Source: Acidimicrobiales bacterium (GTDB lineage Bacteria; Actinomycetota; Acidimicrobiia; Acidimicrobiales; GCA-2861595). From it: a stretch of DNA of 49,570 nucleotides. Positions 8,378 to 16,409 of the stretch are shown one piece after another. The notes under the pieces were generated by a model. The model did not search any database, was not told the origin of the DNA, and was given only the letters and a program-made list of their open reading frames with translations. Made by a program: the position numbers and the translations under genes. The stretch spans positions 1 to 49,570 of the forward strand of contig DATLFN010000034.1 in assembly GCA_035540975.1 (NCBI GenBank), given 5' to 3'. Numbering within the stretch: position 1 is the first letter of the stretch; the number at the start of each line of letters is the position of its first letter.

Positions 8378-9537
8378 CCCTCACGCCTGTCGAGCTGGAG
8401 TCGCGCCCGGCCGGCGTGCCGGACGGGACGGCGGCAGCCGACCTCGTGGCCACCGACCTGGCCGGGCTGCGCGCCCGGGCGGCGGCGGCCACCGGCGCCG
8501 ACGTCGAGCGGGCGCTGCGGGCGGCGCGGCCGACGCTCGCCGACTTCGCCGCCCTGATCTCCCCGGCCGCCGACGGCCGGCTCGAGGACCTGGCCCGCCG
8601 GGCGCGGGACCTCACCCTCCGCCGGTTCGGCCGCACCATCCACCTCTTCTCCCCGCTGTACGTGTCCAACGAGTGCGTCTCGGTGTGCACGTACTGCGGG
8701 TTCTCGGCCGGCAACCAGATAGCCCGCCGCACGCTGTCGGTCGACGAGGTCCGTGAGGAGGCGCGCACGCTGACCGCCCGCGGGTTCCGGCACCTGCTCC
8801 TGGTCGCCGGCGAGCACGCCCGCATCGTGAGCAAGGACTACCTGGTCGACTGCGTGCGGGCGCTCTCCGCCGAGGTGCCCGCCCTGTCGGTTGAGGTCCA
8901 GGTGTGGGACACGGGCACGTACCGGCGCCTGGTCGAGGCGGGCTGCGACGGCCTCGTCGTCTACCAGGAGACCTACGACCGCGACCTCTATGCCGGCGTC
9001 CACCTGAAGGGCAAGAAGCGCAACTACGACTGGCGCCTGGCCGCGCCCGACCGGGGTGCGGAGGCGGGCATGCGCCGCCTCGGCATCGGCGCCCTGCTCG
9101 GGCTCCACCCCGACTGGAGGCTGGACGCGCTGGCGGTGGCCGCCCACGCCCGGGCGCTGGTGCGCCGGTGGTGGCGTTGCGAGGTCACCGTGTCCCTCCC
9201 CCGCATGCGCCCGGCCGCCGGGGTCGCCGGTCCGGCGGCGGTGGTGGGCGACCGCCAGTTCGTGCAGCTGTTGTGCGCCCTGCGCCTGCTCCTGCCGGAC
9301 GTGGGGCTGGTCCTGTCCACCCGGGAGGCACCCGCCCTCCGCGACGCCCTGCTCGGCCTCGGCGTCACCCACGTCTCGGCCGGGTCGTCGACCGAGCCGG
9401 GCGGGTACGCCGCCCCCGACGGGGCCGAGCCGCAGTTCGAGGTGGCCGACCTCCGCACGCCGGCTGAGGTGGCCGCCGTGGTCCGCCAGGCCGGCTTCGA
9501 CCCGGTGTGGAAGGACTGGCAGCGGGTCGAGCGCTGA
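8374..9537 (+). CDS. thiH: Tyrosine lyase ThiH (2-iminoacetate synthase)
   Basis: 387-residue radical SAM enzyme that cleaves tyrosine to dehydroglycine for ThiG. The SAM [4Fe-4S] ligands are Cys101, Cys105 and Cys108 in [12 protein letters not shown]. The following [10 protein letters not shown] and the [16 protein letters not shown] region match the family, and length is near the usual ~370-380. GTG start within GTGA shared with the thiG stop. Expression should follow the riboswitch. Use of ThiH rather than glycine oxidase ThiO implies that thiazole is made without oxygen. Confidence 0.95.
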   Translation: MTLTPVELESRPAGVPDGTAAADLVATDLAGLRARAAAATGADVERALRAARPTLADFAALISPAADGRLEDLARRARDLTLRRFGRTIHLFSPLYVSNECVSVCTYCGFSAGNQIARRTLSVDEVREEARTLTARGFRHLLLVAGEHARIVSKDYLVDCVRALSAEVPALSVEVQVWDTGTYRRLVEAGCDGLVVYQETYDRDLYAGVHLKGKKRNYDWRLAAPDRGAEAGMRRLGIGALLGLHPDWRLDALAVAAHARALVRRWWRCEVTVSLPRMRPAAGVAGPAAVVGDRQFVQLLCALRLLLPDVGLVLSTREAPALRDALLGLGVTHVSAGSSTEPGGYAAPDGAEPQFEVADLRTPAEVAAVVRQAGFDPVWKDWQRVER

Positions 9538-9664
9538 CCTCCTGCACCCGTCCCCGGGGCACCCCGTCGGGGGAGCCGGCACCGGTCGCTCGGGGCACGC
9601 CGAGGGGGCGCAATAGGCCGAGCCGCTCAAGCCCGGGGCTGCGGTTGTCGAGTCAACGACGACC

Positions 9665-11071
9665 ATGGCACGTCCCGGCATCCTCTCCGCCGCCGTCGGC
9701 GCCGCCGTACTGGCCGCCTCGGCCCTGGTGCTCCCGGCGCCGCCGGCGGGGGCCGACGAGGGCGAGCCGTTCCGGCGCATCGCCTTCCCGGTGGAAGGCA
9801 CGGCGACGTACACCGACGACTTCGGCGACGCCCGCAGCGGCGGTCGCTCCCACGAGGGCAACGACATCTTCGGGGCCAAGCTGCAGAAGCTGGTGGCCGT
9901 CACCGACGGCAAGGTGCGGGTGTCGACCGGAGGGCCCCTGTCCGGCAACATGGTCACGATCACCGACGCCGACGGCTGGTCCTACCGCTACATCCACGTC
10001 AACAACGACTCGCCGGGCACCGACGACGGGCTCAACCCGCTGGAGTGGATGCTCGGTCCCGGGATCGTGAACGGCGCCCTGGTGAAGGCGGGCCAGCATC
10101 TCTCCTTCCTGGGCGACTCGGGCAACGCCGAGGGCACCGCCCCCCACCTCCACTTCGAGATGCGCGCCCCCGACGGCTCGGCCGTGAACCCGTGGACGAG
10201 CCTGCGCCTGGCCCAGGGCCTCCCTGCCGGCAACCGCTGTTCCTACGGGACCAACCCGGTGGCGAAGCCGAACCCGAGGTCGTCGGCCGGCTACTGGCTG
10301 CTGGGCTCCGACGGGGGTGTCTTCGGGTTCGGCGGCGCCGCCTTCCACGGTTCCACCGGCGCCGTGAAGCTCAACCAGCCCATCGTCGGCATGGCCGCCA
10401 CGCCCACGGGCGGGGGCTACTGGCTGGTCGCCCGGGACGGCGGGATATTCGCCTTCGGCGACGCCACCTTCCTCGGGTCCACCGGTGCGCTCAGACTGAA
10501 CAAACCCATCGTGGGCATGGCGGCGACGCCGACGGGCCGGGGCTACTGGCTGGTGGCGTCCGACGGCGGGATCTTCGCCTTCGGCGACGCCACCTTCTTC
10601 GGGTCGACCGGGGCCATCGCCCTGAATCGGCCGATCGTGGCCATGGCCGCCACGGCGCAGGGCGACGGCTACTGGCTGCTGGGCTCTGACGGCGGGGTGT
10701 TCGGCTTCGGTGCCTCGGGCTTCCTCGGCTCGGTGCCCGGCCTGGGGATCGCCACGTCCGTCGTCGCCCTGGGCGCCACGCCGTCGGGCCGGGGGTACTG
10801 GCTGCTGGCGGCCGACGGCGGCGTGTTCTCCTTCGGCGACGCCGCCTTCCTGGGCTCGCTGCCCGGCGCCGGCCTCTGCAGGTGGCCCACCGGCGTGCGC
10901 CTCGTCCCGACGCCGACCGGCAAGGGCTACTGGGTCCAGGCGGCCGACGGCAGCACCTGGAACCTGGGCGACGCCAACTTCTCCGGCAGCCTCACGGCGG
11001 CCGGGATCGGGGCCAACACGCCGATCATCGACTTCGCCCCCGTGCCCGCGGCGCCGCCCTCCAAGCCGTAG
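9665..11071 (+). CDS. Secreted M23 peptidase with six GYWL/SDGG repeats
   Basis: 468 residues. Signal peptide about 1-30 (hydrophobic core, then PAGA-DEG). M23 (LytM) zinc peptidase domain about 35-190 with ligands His63 and Asp67 in HEGND and His161/His163 in HLHFE. It should cleave peptidoglycan cross-bridges or act as a scaffold. Residues about 198-460 are six repeats of ~42 residues beginning GYWL-x-x-x-DGG-x-F-x-FG and containing GSTG, probably a beta-propeller-like wall or sugar-binding module; the last repeat is degenerate (WNLGDANFSGS). Such repeats are common in Acidimicrobiia exoproteins. The start follows a GC-rich region with possible RNA structure. Confidence 0.9.
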   Translation: MARPGILSAAVGAAVLAASALVLPAPPAGADEGEPFRRIAFPVEGTATYTDDFGDARSGGRSHEGNDIFGAKLQKLVAVTDGKVRVSTGGPLSGNMVTITDADGWSYRYIHVNNDSPGTDDGLNPLEWMLGPGIVNGALVKAGQHLSFLGDSGNAEGTAPHLHFEMRAPDGSAVNPWTSLRLAQGLPAGNRCSYGTNPVAKPNPRSSAGYWLLGSDGGVFGFGGAAFHGSTGAVKLNQPIVGMAATPTGGGYWLVARDGGIFAFGDATFLGSTGALRLNKPIVGMAATPTGRGYWLVASDGGIFAFGDATFFGSTGAIALNRPIVAMAATAQGDGYWLLGSDGGVFGFGASGFLGSVPGLGIATSVVALGATPSGRGYWLLAADGGVFSFGDAAFLGSLPGAGLCRWPTGVRLVPTPTGKGYWVQAADGSTWNLGDANFSGSLTAAGIGANTPIIDFAPVPAAPPSKP

Positions 11072-11133
11072 CCGGCCCGCCCGTCGCCGCTCGCCCGGTC
11101 GTAGCCGCGGTGAGCGGACCCGCCGTACACCCG

Positions 11134-11167
11134 CGACGAGGGGCGCCCGCCGGGGCGCCCCTCGTCG
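11134..11167. terminator. Bidirectional hairpin between convergent genes
   Basis: A 14-bp perfect stem (11134-11147 with 11154-11167) and a six-base loop lies between the stops of the M23 gene and the LPXTG gene. There is no clear U-tract on either side. Its position suggests that it ends both transcripts. Confidence 0.7.
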
Positions 11168-11187
11168 TGCTCTGCTTCAGTGGTGCG

Positions 11188-13731
11188 TCAGCCGTCGCTG
11201 CGCCGGCTGCGGCCTCCCCGCTTCAGGGCCGCCCCCACGAGGACCAGGCCGAGGCCCAGTCCCACCATGGTGAGGGCGTCGACGCCCGTCCGCGGCAGGC
11301 TCTGGGAGAGGACCCGGGGGGCGACGGTCGTGGTGGTCGTCGGGGCCGGGGCCGCCGTGGTGGTCGTGGTGGGCGCCGGGACCGTGGCCTCGGGCGCCGT
11401 CTGCGCCGCGCCGAGGACGGCGGTCGGGACGGTGACCACGATGGTGGCGGTGGCCGTCACGGGGCCGAAGTTGGCGGCCCGGGCCGTCGCCGTGTTGACG
11501 AGCGAGCCGGCGGTGGCGGCCGTGGTGCCGCTCGAGAGACGGACCGTCGCCGAGGCGCCGGGGTCCATGTTCCCGAACGAGCAGGTCAGCGTCTGGGCCG
11601 GGGCCGAGCCGTTGACCGTGCACGTGCCCGGGCCGGCGAAGGCGGGGCTGATGGCCCAGTTCACGCCGGCCAGCGTGGGCAGCGGGTCGTCCAGGGTGAC
11701 GCTGACGGCCCGCCCGGCGCCGGTGTTGGTCACCGTCACCGTGTAGCCGACGGTTCCGCCCGCCACCACGCTGCCGGCGTCGGCCGTCTTGGTGACGGCG
11801 AGGACGGGCGGCCGGGCGGTGTTGGTGAAGCTCACCAGGTTGTCACCGGCGGCGATGACGACGGTGCCGTTGCCGGGCGTGACGGCGCTGGTGAACAGGG
11901 CGTTGGCCGCCTCGACCACCGAGCAGGTGGTGCCGGTCGGGATGCCGGCGATGCGGCGGGTCTCGTTGTTCGTCAGCTGGAACGTCTGGTCGAACACCGT
12001 GCCCGGGTTGCAGTCCACCGTGAAGTTGAAGGTGCCGGTGCCGTCGACGGTGGTCTTGGCCACGACCAGGTCCCCGGTCAGGCGGACGTTGGTGAACGTC
12101 ACCGTGTTGGTGCCCTGGACGATGGTGACCGTCTGCGGCGCCTGGGGAGCGAAGCCGGCGGCAGGCGACTCGGTCACCGTGCACACCGTGCCGGTCGGGA
12201 TGCCGGCGACGGGGGCGCTGGTGGTGCCCGGGGCGCCGGCCGCCGTCACGTCCACGGTGACCGACTGGTTGGTGACCGACGTGCCGGGGCAGTTCACCGT
12301 GAAGGTGAAGGAGCCGGGCGTGTCGGAGACCTTGGTGATGACCAGGCTGCCGGTCTGGCGCACGTTGGTGAAGGTCACCGTGTTCGTCCCGAGGGCGATA
12401 GTGACGTTCTGGGGCGCCTGCGGCTCGAAGCCGGGCGCCGGCTGCTCGGTCACCGTGCACACCGTGCCGGTCGGGATGCCGGCGATGGGGGCGCTGGTGG
12501 TGCCCGGGGCGCCGGCCGCCGTCACGTCCACCGTGACCGACTGGTTGGTGACCGACGTGCCGGGGCAGTTCACCGAGAAGGTGAACGAGCCGGGCGTGTC
12601 GGAGACCTTGGTGATGACCAGGCTGCCGGTCTGGCGCACGTTGGTGAAGGTCACCGTGTTCGTCCCGAGGGCGATGGTGACGTTCTGGGGCGGCTGCGGG
12701 TTGAAGCCCGGGGCGGTCGTCTCGGCGACCGTGCACACGGTGCCGACGGGGATCCCGGCGATGGGAGCGCTGGTCGTGCCGGGGGCGCCGGCGGTAGCGA
12801 CGGTGACGGTCACGCTCTGGTTCGTGACCGACGTGCCCGGGCAGTCGACGGTGAAGGTGAAGGTGCCCGGCGTGTCGGAGACCTTGGTGATCGCCAGGCT
12901 GCCCAGGGCCGGCGGGTTGACGAAGGTGATGTCGGGGCCGTCGACACCGATGACGGCGGTGACCGACGCCGGCGTGGCGAGGACGTAGCCCGGCGGGGCA
13001 ACCGTCTCGGTGATCACGCACGACGTGCCCAGCGGGCCGGCGATCGCGATGGCGTTGTCGGTGCCGGTGGTGCCGGTGTACGTGTTGCCCGTCTGGCCCT
13101 CGATGATGACGGGCAGCAGGGTGCTGGTCGGCGTGCACACCACGGAGAACGTGGCGCCGGTGAGGGGCGCACCGGCCTGGTCGACCTTCACGACCCGCAG
13201 GTCGCCGCCCACCACGAAGCAGGCCGGGCCCGCCTTGCGGTTGCTGGCCTGGGCGCTCGACGGTGCGGCCGTGGTCTTGCCCACGTTGCAGAACTCCGAG
13301 CCGACCACGACATCGGTCGGGATGTCCACGGTGAACTGGAAGATGAACGGGCTGACCGTGTTGGGCACGCCGTGCAGCTCGAAGGCCAGGACCGGCTCGT
13401 CGTTGACGAACACGCAGTCGAGGATCACGAAGTCCTGGCGTCCCGTGGTGTCCGTCGGGTCGAAGGGATAGGTGAACTCGAAGACGGCCGTGCCGCCGGG
13501 CACCAGGGTGCCGCCGACGAGGCGCTTGTCGGTGTTCTCGCTGCCGGGCGTGGGGAGGGCGCCCTGGCACTTGTTCAGCTCGCTGCCGGCGAGCTGGGTG
13601 ACGGCCACGTGGCCCGCCTCGTGGTCGGCCCCCGACGGCGCCGCCAGCGTCGTGAGGACGGCGGCGAACATCATCAGCAGGGTGGCGCCCGCGCCGATCC
13701 GTCGCCGAACGGAACTCTTGCGTCCGATCAC
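11188..13731 (-). CDS. LPXTG-anchored surface protein with tandem repeats
   Basis: 847 residues. Signal peptide about 1-36 (LLMMFAAVLTTLAAPSGA-DHE). After a unique N-terminal domain comes a SpaA/prealbumin-like module (about 195-290), then four ~90-residue modules each starting with a G-[SD]-L-x-[IV]-[AT]-K core and closing with TNTVTFTN-like text (DUF5979-like), then a DUF11 module (VTKTADAGSVVAGGTVGYTVTVTNTG). The C terminus is a sortase signal: LPRTG at 812, a hydrophobic span and an Arg/Lys tail. It should be covalently attached to the cell wall and used for adhesion or surface architecture. No sortase gene is in the window. GTG start; a purine-rich GAGAG stretch upstream may serve as ribosome site. 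Confidence 0.93.
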   Translation of the reverse strand: MIGRKSSVRRRIGAGATLLMMFAAVLTTLAAPSGADHEAGHVAVTQLAGSELNKCQGALPTPGSENTDKRLVGGTLVPGGTAVFEFTYPFDPTDTTGRQDFVILDCVFVNDEPVLAFELHGVPNTVSPFIFQFTVDIPTDVVVGSEFCNVGKTTAAPSSAQASNRKAGPACFVVGGDLRVVKVDQAGAPLTGATFSVVCTPTSTLLPVIIEGQTGNTYTGTTGTDNAIAIAGPLGTSCVITETVAPPGYVLATPASVTAVIGVDGPDITFVNPPALGSLAITKVSDTPGTFTFTVDCPGTSVTNQSVTVTVATAGAPGTTSAPIAGIPVGTVCTVAETTAPGFNPQPPQNVTIALGTNTVTFTNVRQTGSLVITKVSDTPGSFTFSVNCPGTSVTNQSVTVDVTAAGAPGTTSAPIAGIPTGTVCTVTEQPAPGFEPQAPQNVTIALGTNTVTFTNVRQTGSLVITKVSDTPGSFTFTVNCPGTSVTNQSVTVDVTAAGAPGTTSAPVAGIPTGTVCTVTESPAAGFAPQAPQTVTIVQGTNTVTFTNVRLTGDLVVAKTTVDGTGTFNFTVDCNPGTVFDQTFQLTNNETRRIAGIPTGTTCSVVEAANALFTSAVTPGNGTVVIAAGDNLVSFTNTARPPVLAVTKTADAGSVVAGGTVGYTVTVTNTGAGRAVSVTLDDPLPTLAGVNWAISPAFAGPGTCTVNGSAPAQTLTCSFGNMDPGASATVRLSSGTTAATAGSLVNTATARAANFGPVTATATIVVTVPTAVLGAAQTAPEATVPAPTTTTTAAPAPTTTTTVAPRVLSQSLPRTGVDALTMVGLGLGLVLVGAALKRGGRSRRSDG
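12068..12897. repeat. Three tandem 276-bp repeats in the LPXTG gene
   Basis: Each repeat is 92 codons. The left two copies (about 12068-12343 and 12344-12619) are almost identical at DNA level over long stretches, while the third is more divergent. The exact 276-base offset can be read from the TGCCGGCGAY segment at 12201 and 12477. Such identity signals recent duplication or gene conversion and likely copy-number variation. Confidence 0.9.
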
Positions 13732-14185
13732 TGTGTGCGCTCTCTTTCCATGGATGTGGCCGCCGCGGGAACCCGCTGCCGCCCCCCGTGTTGTCTCTCT
13801 GTAGTGAATGAACCACTCAGCGTATGACTAGTCAAGTCGAACTGGTCACTCTCTGTGGCATATACCGCGAATTGCACTGGTGGCCGAAGGCTCGGGGCTG
13901 GAGCACCCTCGGCTGGATGCCGCGCGACGATGCCGCTCCGGGAGCGGCGCCGCCTTGCGCCGCCCTTGCCGACCGTTTCCGGCCGAGTCGGGTGGCTATC
14001 CGCGACGATGCCACGCTGCGTGGCGGGTCGGCTACGGTCAGATGACCACTTCGTCGCCGATCACGCCTCGGGCGTCCGCCCCCTCCCGCCCGACGGCCAG
14101 CACGCGGAGGGCGGCGGCGGCCATCGGGCCGGCCCCACGTCGCCGGCGGGGACGCCCCGGCTCCAGCGGGCGGTGCGGAAGGCGG
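13732..14185. other. 454-bp stretch without a convincing gene
   Basis: Contains the 5' region of the LPXTG gene, including TTGACT on the minus strand near 13830 that could be its -35 element, and lower GC than its surroundings around 13800-13880. Short frames on both strands here have no family resemblance and are unlike the codon use of neighbours. The part from about 14040 to 14185 lies just downstream of the decayed PIN-toxin fragment and may be more decayed insert DNA. Confidence 0.5.
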
Positions 14186-14488
14186 TCACCGTCCCGACAA
14201 GAACTCGGCCTGCACGCCCAGGGCCCGGCAGGTCTCGAGGGCCCGACGGTCCCTCGTGGCGAGGACCAGGTCGTGTCCGCGGCCGCAGCACCGACGAGGG
14301 CGTCGTAGACGGCGCCACCAGCCAGGTTCTCGCGTGCCGGTCGGCCGACGAGCTCGGCCCCTCCGTTCGCCGACAGGTGGCGGTTCTCAGGAACGTTGGC
14401 GGCCAGCAGGCGCAGGACGACGTCGGGGGTGCGCCGGGCCGGGCCCGGCAGCCGGGTCAGCACCGAGAAGGTCTCGAAGGCAGCGTGG
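14186..14488 (-). pseudogene. PIN-domain toxin remnant, 5'-truncated and frameshifted
   Basis: The minus strand encodes HAAFETFSVLTRLPGPAR through AGGAVYDALVGAAAA, then after a one-base frameshift near 14275 GHDLVLATRDRRALET and ALGVQAEFLSG before TGA at 14186. This lines up with residues ~40 to the end of the intact PIN toxin at 14606-15016, including the conserved Asp of the TRDRRAL motif. The first ~40 residues, with the first catalytic Asp, are missing and replaced by a piece of hyuB. Both defects make it non-functional. Confidence 0.85.
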
Positions 14489-14591
14489 CGCCGCCACTGC
14501 CCTGGCGCAGGCAGTACGCGAGGACCAGCAGCGGGAAACGCCCGCTCCCGCAGCTCGATCGGCGTGTTGCGGGTATTCGTCAACACTGTTC
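14489..14591 (-). pseudogene. hyuB 3'-end fragment, copy 3 (truncated)
   Basis: Reading the minus strand from 14591 gives VLTNTRNTPIELRERAF and, after one extra base, PLLVLAYCLRQGSGGA. This matches the C-terminal region of the intact HyuB at 16410-17963 starting exactly at its TNTRNTPIE motif. About 100 bases remain before an abrupt junction to the PIN-toxin remnant. Third and most decayed copy of the hyuB end in this region. Confidence 0.85.
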
Positions 14592-14605
14592 GTGAAGCAC
14601 ACCGG

Positions 14606-15016
14606 TCAGGTCAGCAGCTCCACCTCGACGCCCAGCCGCCGGTAGGTGCCCTCGGCGCGCCGGTCCCGGCTCGCGAGCGGCAGACCCGATGACCTCGCAG
14701 CGAGCCCGATCAGACCGTCATAGGTCGCGCCGCCCGCGATCTCCAGGTCGGCCAGGACAGCCAGCGCAGCACGCGCCGATCTGGCATCCAGCACCACGGC
14801 CGGGTCGAACCGCTCACTCAGCAGGCGGACAGCGTCCCGTGGGATAAGGCGTGCATCCCCGGGAAGCCGGGTGAGCACGGCATAGGTCTCGTGCGCCGCA
14901 TGACCCGCGAGCGCCACCGACCGGCCACCCACTGACGCGTTGACCGAAGCGTGCGCTTCGTGCGAGATGAGCACGAGCGGCACAGCCAGGCTGGTGTCGA
15001 CCAGAAGTTCGGTCAT
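14606..15016 (-). CDS. PIN-domain toxin (VapC-like)
   Basis: 136 residues, probably a ribonuclease. PIN acidic residues are visible: Asp7 in LLVDTSL, Glu in HETYAVL (about 58), Asp in GATYDGLIG and Asp in ASRDRRAEGTY. The ATG overlaps the TGA of the AbrB-type antitoxin (ATGA), the standard toxin-antitoxin arrangement. Located between two decayed copies of the hyuB 3' end; the stop is only ~20 bases from the junction with copy 3. Likely intact and functional. Confidence 0.9.
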   Translation of the reverse strand: MTELLVDTSLAVPLVLISHEAHASVNASVGGRSVALAGHAAHETYAVLTRLPGDARLIPRDAVRLLSERFDPAVVLDARSARAALAVLADLEIAGGATYDGLIGLAARSSGLPLASRDRRAEGTYRRLGVEVELLT

Positions 15017-15249
15017 CGACGACCGGCGTCGATGAGCCCGAGCACGTCGTCATCGCTCACTGGCGTCTCGGCAACGGCGACGAGGCGACCGCCCCGCTCC
15101 TCCAGCCGCGCGGTACGACCGACCGGGGCGACGTGCAGTCCATTGCCGTACTCGCTGACGTCGACCTTGGTTCCCGGTGTGAGCCGCAGCCGATCCCGCA
15201 GTGGTTTGGGCAGGACGATCCGTCCGACGTCATCCACGGTCGCTTCCAC
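15013..15249 (-). CDS. AbrB/SpoVT-type antitoxin
   Basis: 78 residues. A swapped-hairpin DNA-binding domain is clear: VDDVGRIVLPKPLRDRLRL followed by PGTKVDVSEYGNGLHV. The C-terminal part (EERGGRLVAVAETPVSDDD) would wrap the toxin. I chose the GTG at 15249 because TAGAGT sits seven bases upstream (15257-15262) and because relatives begin just before the VDxxGR motif; upstream GTGs at 15258 and 15300 are alternatives. Expected to neutralise the overlapping PIN toxin and repress its own promoter. Confidence 0.88.
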   Translation of the reverse strand: MEATVDDVGRIVLPKPLRDRLRLTPGTKVDVSEYGNGLHVAPVGRTARLEERGGRLVAVAETPVSDDDVLGLIDAGRR

Positions 15250-15262
15250 AGGGATCACTCTA
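15250..15262 (-). promoter_or_regulatory. Leaderless -10 box of the AbrB-PIN pair
   Basis: TAGAGT (15262-15257 on the minus strand), seven bases, then GTG. Lies within the insert, so this module carries its own promoter. Confidence 0.5.
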
Positions 15263-15360
15263 CCAGCCAGCTCCCAGTCGAGGTCGCACGGACCGCTCAC
15301 ACGGTCCAGCGCTCGATGGCCTGGCGTGCAAGTTGGGTCCGTTTCGAGACCTCCCCGGCG

Positions 15361-15735
15361 TTACTCGCTCGGCTGAAGTGGACCCCAGCCGCCGCCGCCC
15401 GGCGTCAGCATCCGCAGCACGTCACCGGCGCGGAGGCGCATGGTGCACTTGTCCAGCAGCCGCTCCCCACCAGCCTCGTCGCCGCCCGGCAGCAGCCAGT
15501 TCTCGCCCACCGCCCCCGGCCCGCCGGCTGCCAAGCCCCACGGCTGCGACACCCGGCGCTCGGTGATGAGCGACACAGTCACGTCCTCCAGGACCTCGAG
15601 GTCGCGCTCGATGCCTTCGCCGCCCGGCCAGCGGCCGGTGCCGCCGCTCCCCCGCCGCAGCCGGTAGCGGAGCACCCGCAACGGGAACGCCCGCTCCGGC
15701 GCGCCTCGATCGGGGTGTTCCTCGTGTTGGTGCTC
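15361..15735 (-). pseudogene. hyuB 3'-end fragment, copy 2
   Basis: Minus-strand text equals the C-terminal ~115 residues of HyuB: TNTRNTPIEA, a frameshift near 15705, then ERAFPLRVLRYRLRRGSGG on to GGGGWGPLQPSE and a TAA at 15361. Over the ~103 comparable residues I count about 14 differences from the intact gene's end, with many silent third-base differences. It has no start or N-terminal part. It separates the Phd-PIN pair from the AbrB-PIN pair. Confidence 0.92.
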
Positions 15736-15773
15736 AACGAACACACCACATGCGCCCGACCCATCGCCGCCGG

Positions 15774-16166
15774 CTACCAGATGGTCACCGGTCGGGGCGC
15801 CCGATGGTCTCGAAGGCGGCGATCCTTGGTGACGAGCCTCCAGCCTTGCTCGACTGCGGTCGCATAGATCAGGCGGTCTGCGGGGTCACCGGGGAAGGAC
15901 GCCGGCAGGGCAACGGCCGTAGCCGCAACTGCTGGCGTGGTTCCGACCGTGCGAACCTCTGCCGCGAGTTCCTCCAGCCAGGATCGGACCGGAACCGTCA
16001 CCCGTATCCGGTCATGCCCTGCGAGCCACGCCAGCTCGAACCACGAGATCGAAGCGACCGCCAGCTCGTCGGCCGCCTCGATCGCAGTGCCCGCCGCTCC
16101 GCTCAGCTTGCCTGGCTCCGCCGACCACCAGTGCACGACGTGCGAATCCAAGAGGACCGTCGTCAC
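15774..16166 (-). CDS. PIN-domain toxin (VapC-like)
   Basis: 130 residues with the PIN pattern: Asp7 in TVLLDSHVVHWW, Glu in SISWFELAWL, Asp in DPADRLIYATA and Asp in VTKDRRLRD. Probable ribonuclease. The GTG at 16166 overlaps the antitoxin TGA (GTGA) and is preferred to an in-frame GTG four codons upstream. Its stop lies about 40 bases before the hyuB copy-2 junction. Confidence 0.92.
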   Translation of the reverse strand: MTTVLLDSHVVHWWSAEPGKLSGAAGTAIEAADELAVASISWFELAWLAGHDRIRVTVPVRSWLEELAAEVRTVGTTPAVAATAVALPASFPGDPADRLIYATAVEQGWRLVTKDRRLRDHRAPRPVTIW

Positions 16167-16390
16167 GACAGGTCCCACGGGGCGCCGGTGGTGAAGAGGG
16201 AGTCCTCGTCGGCGGCGGTGATCGCGACACCTTCGAATCGGCCCTTCAATGCATGCGGGCCATGCGCAGGGACGAGGCGGGCAACGGTCTTGCCATGCTT
16301 CGTGATCTCGATGGCTTCGCCACCGGCGACCTCATCGAGCAGTGCAAGGATTCGCGCCTTCACCTCCGTAGCGGTCATTTGTCTGGTCAT
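16163..16390 (-). CDS. Phd/YefM-type antitoxin
   Basis: 75 residues with the Phd/YefM fold signature: TATEVKARILALLDEVAGGEAIEITKHGK then TVARLVP. The C terminus should bind the PIN toxin encoded by the overlapping next gene. ATG at 16390 is preceded by TAGCAT and six bases, so it is probably leaderless. Starts only ~20 bases after the stop of intact hyuB, inside the array of hyuB-end copies. Confidence 0.92.
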   Translation of the reverse strand: MTRQMTATEVKARILALLDEVAGGEAIEITKHGKTVARLVPAHGPHALKGRFEGVAITAADEDSLFTTGAPWDLS

Positions 16391-16402
16391 GGAGTCATGC
16401 TA
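16391..16402 (-). promoter_or_regulatory. Leaderless -10 box of the Phd-PIN pair
   Basis: TAGCAT (16402-16397 on the minus strand) plus six bases before the ATG. Lies between the hyuB stop and the antitoxin. Confidence 0.5.
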
Positions 16403-16409
16403 CTAGCCA

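Noticed and set aside
9540-9664. c-di-AMP (ydaO) or c-di-GMP riboswitch before the M23 gene
   Set aside because: Neither consensus core could be found; only generic GC-rich hairpins.
10882-13827. 981-codon plus-strand frame opposite the LPXTG gene
   Set aside because: Mirror of the repeats in the real gene; Arg/Asp/Gly-rich with no signal or domain.
13824-14045. Plus-strand 73-codon frame
   Set aside because: No ribosome site or promoter box, composition unlike neighbours, no recognisable motif.
14041-14185. 28-codon minus-strand frame (MAAAALRVLAVGREG...) as an antitoxin remnant
   Set aside because: Ordered-looking but too short to link to any antitoxin family.
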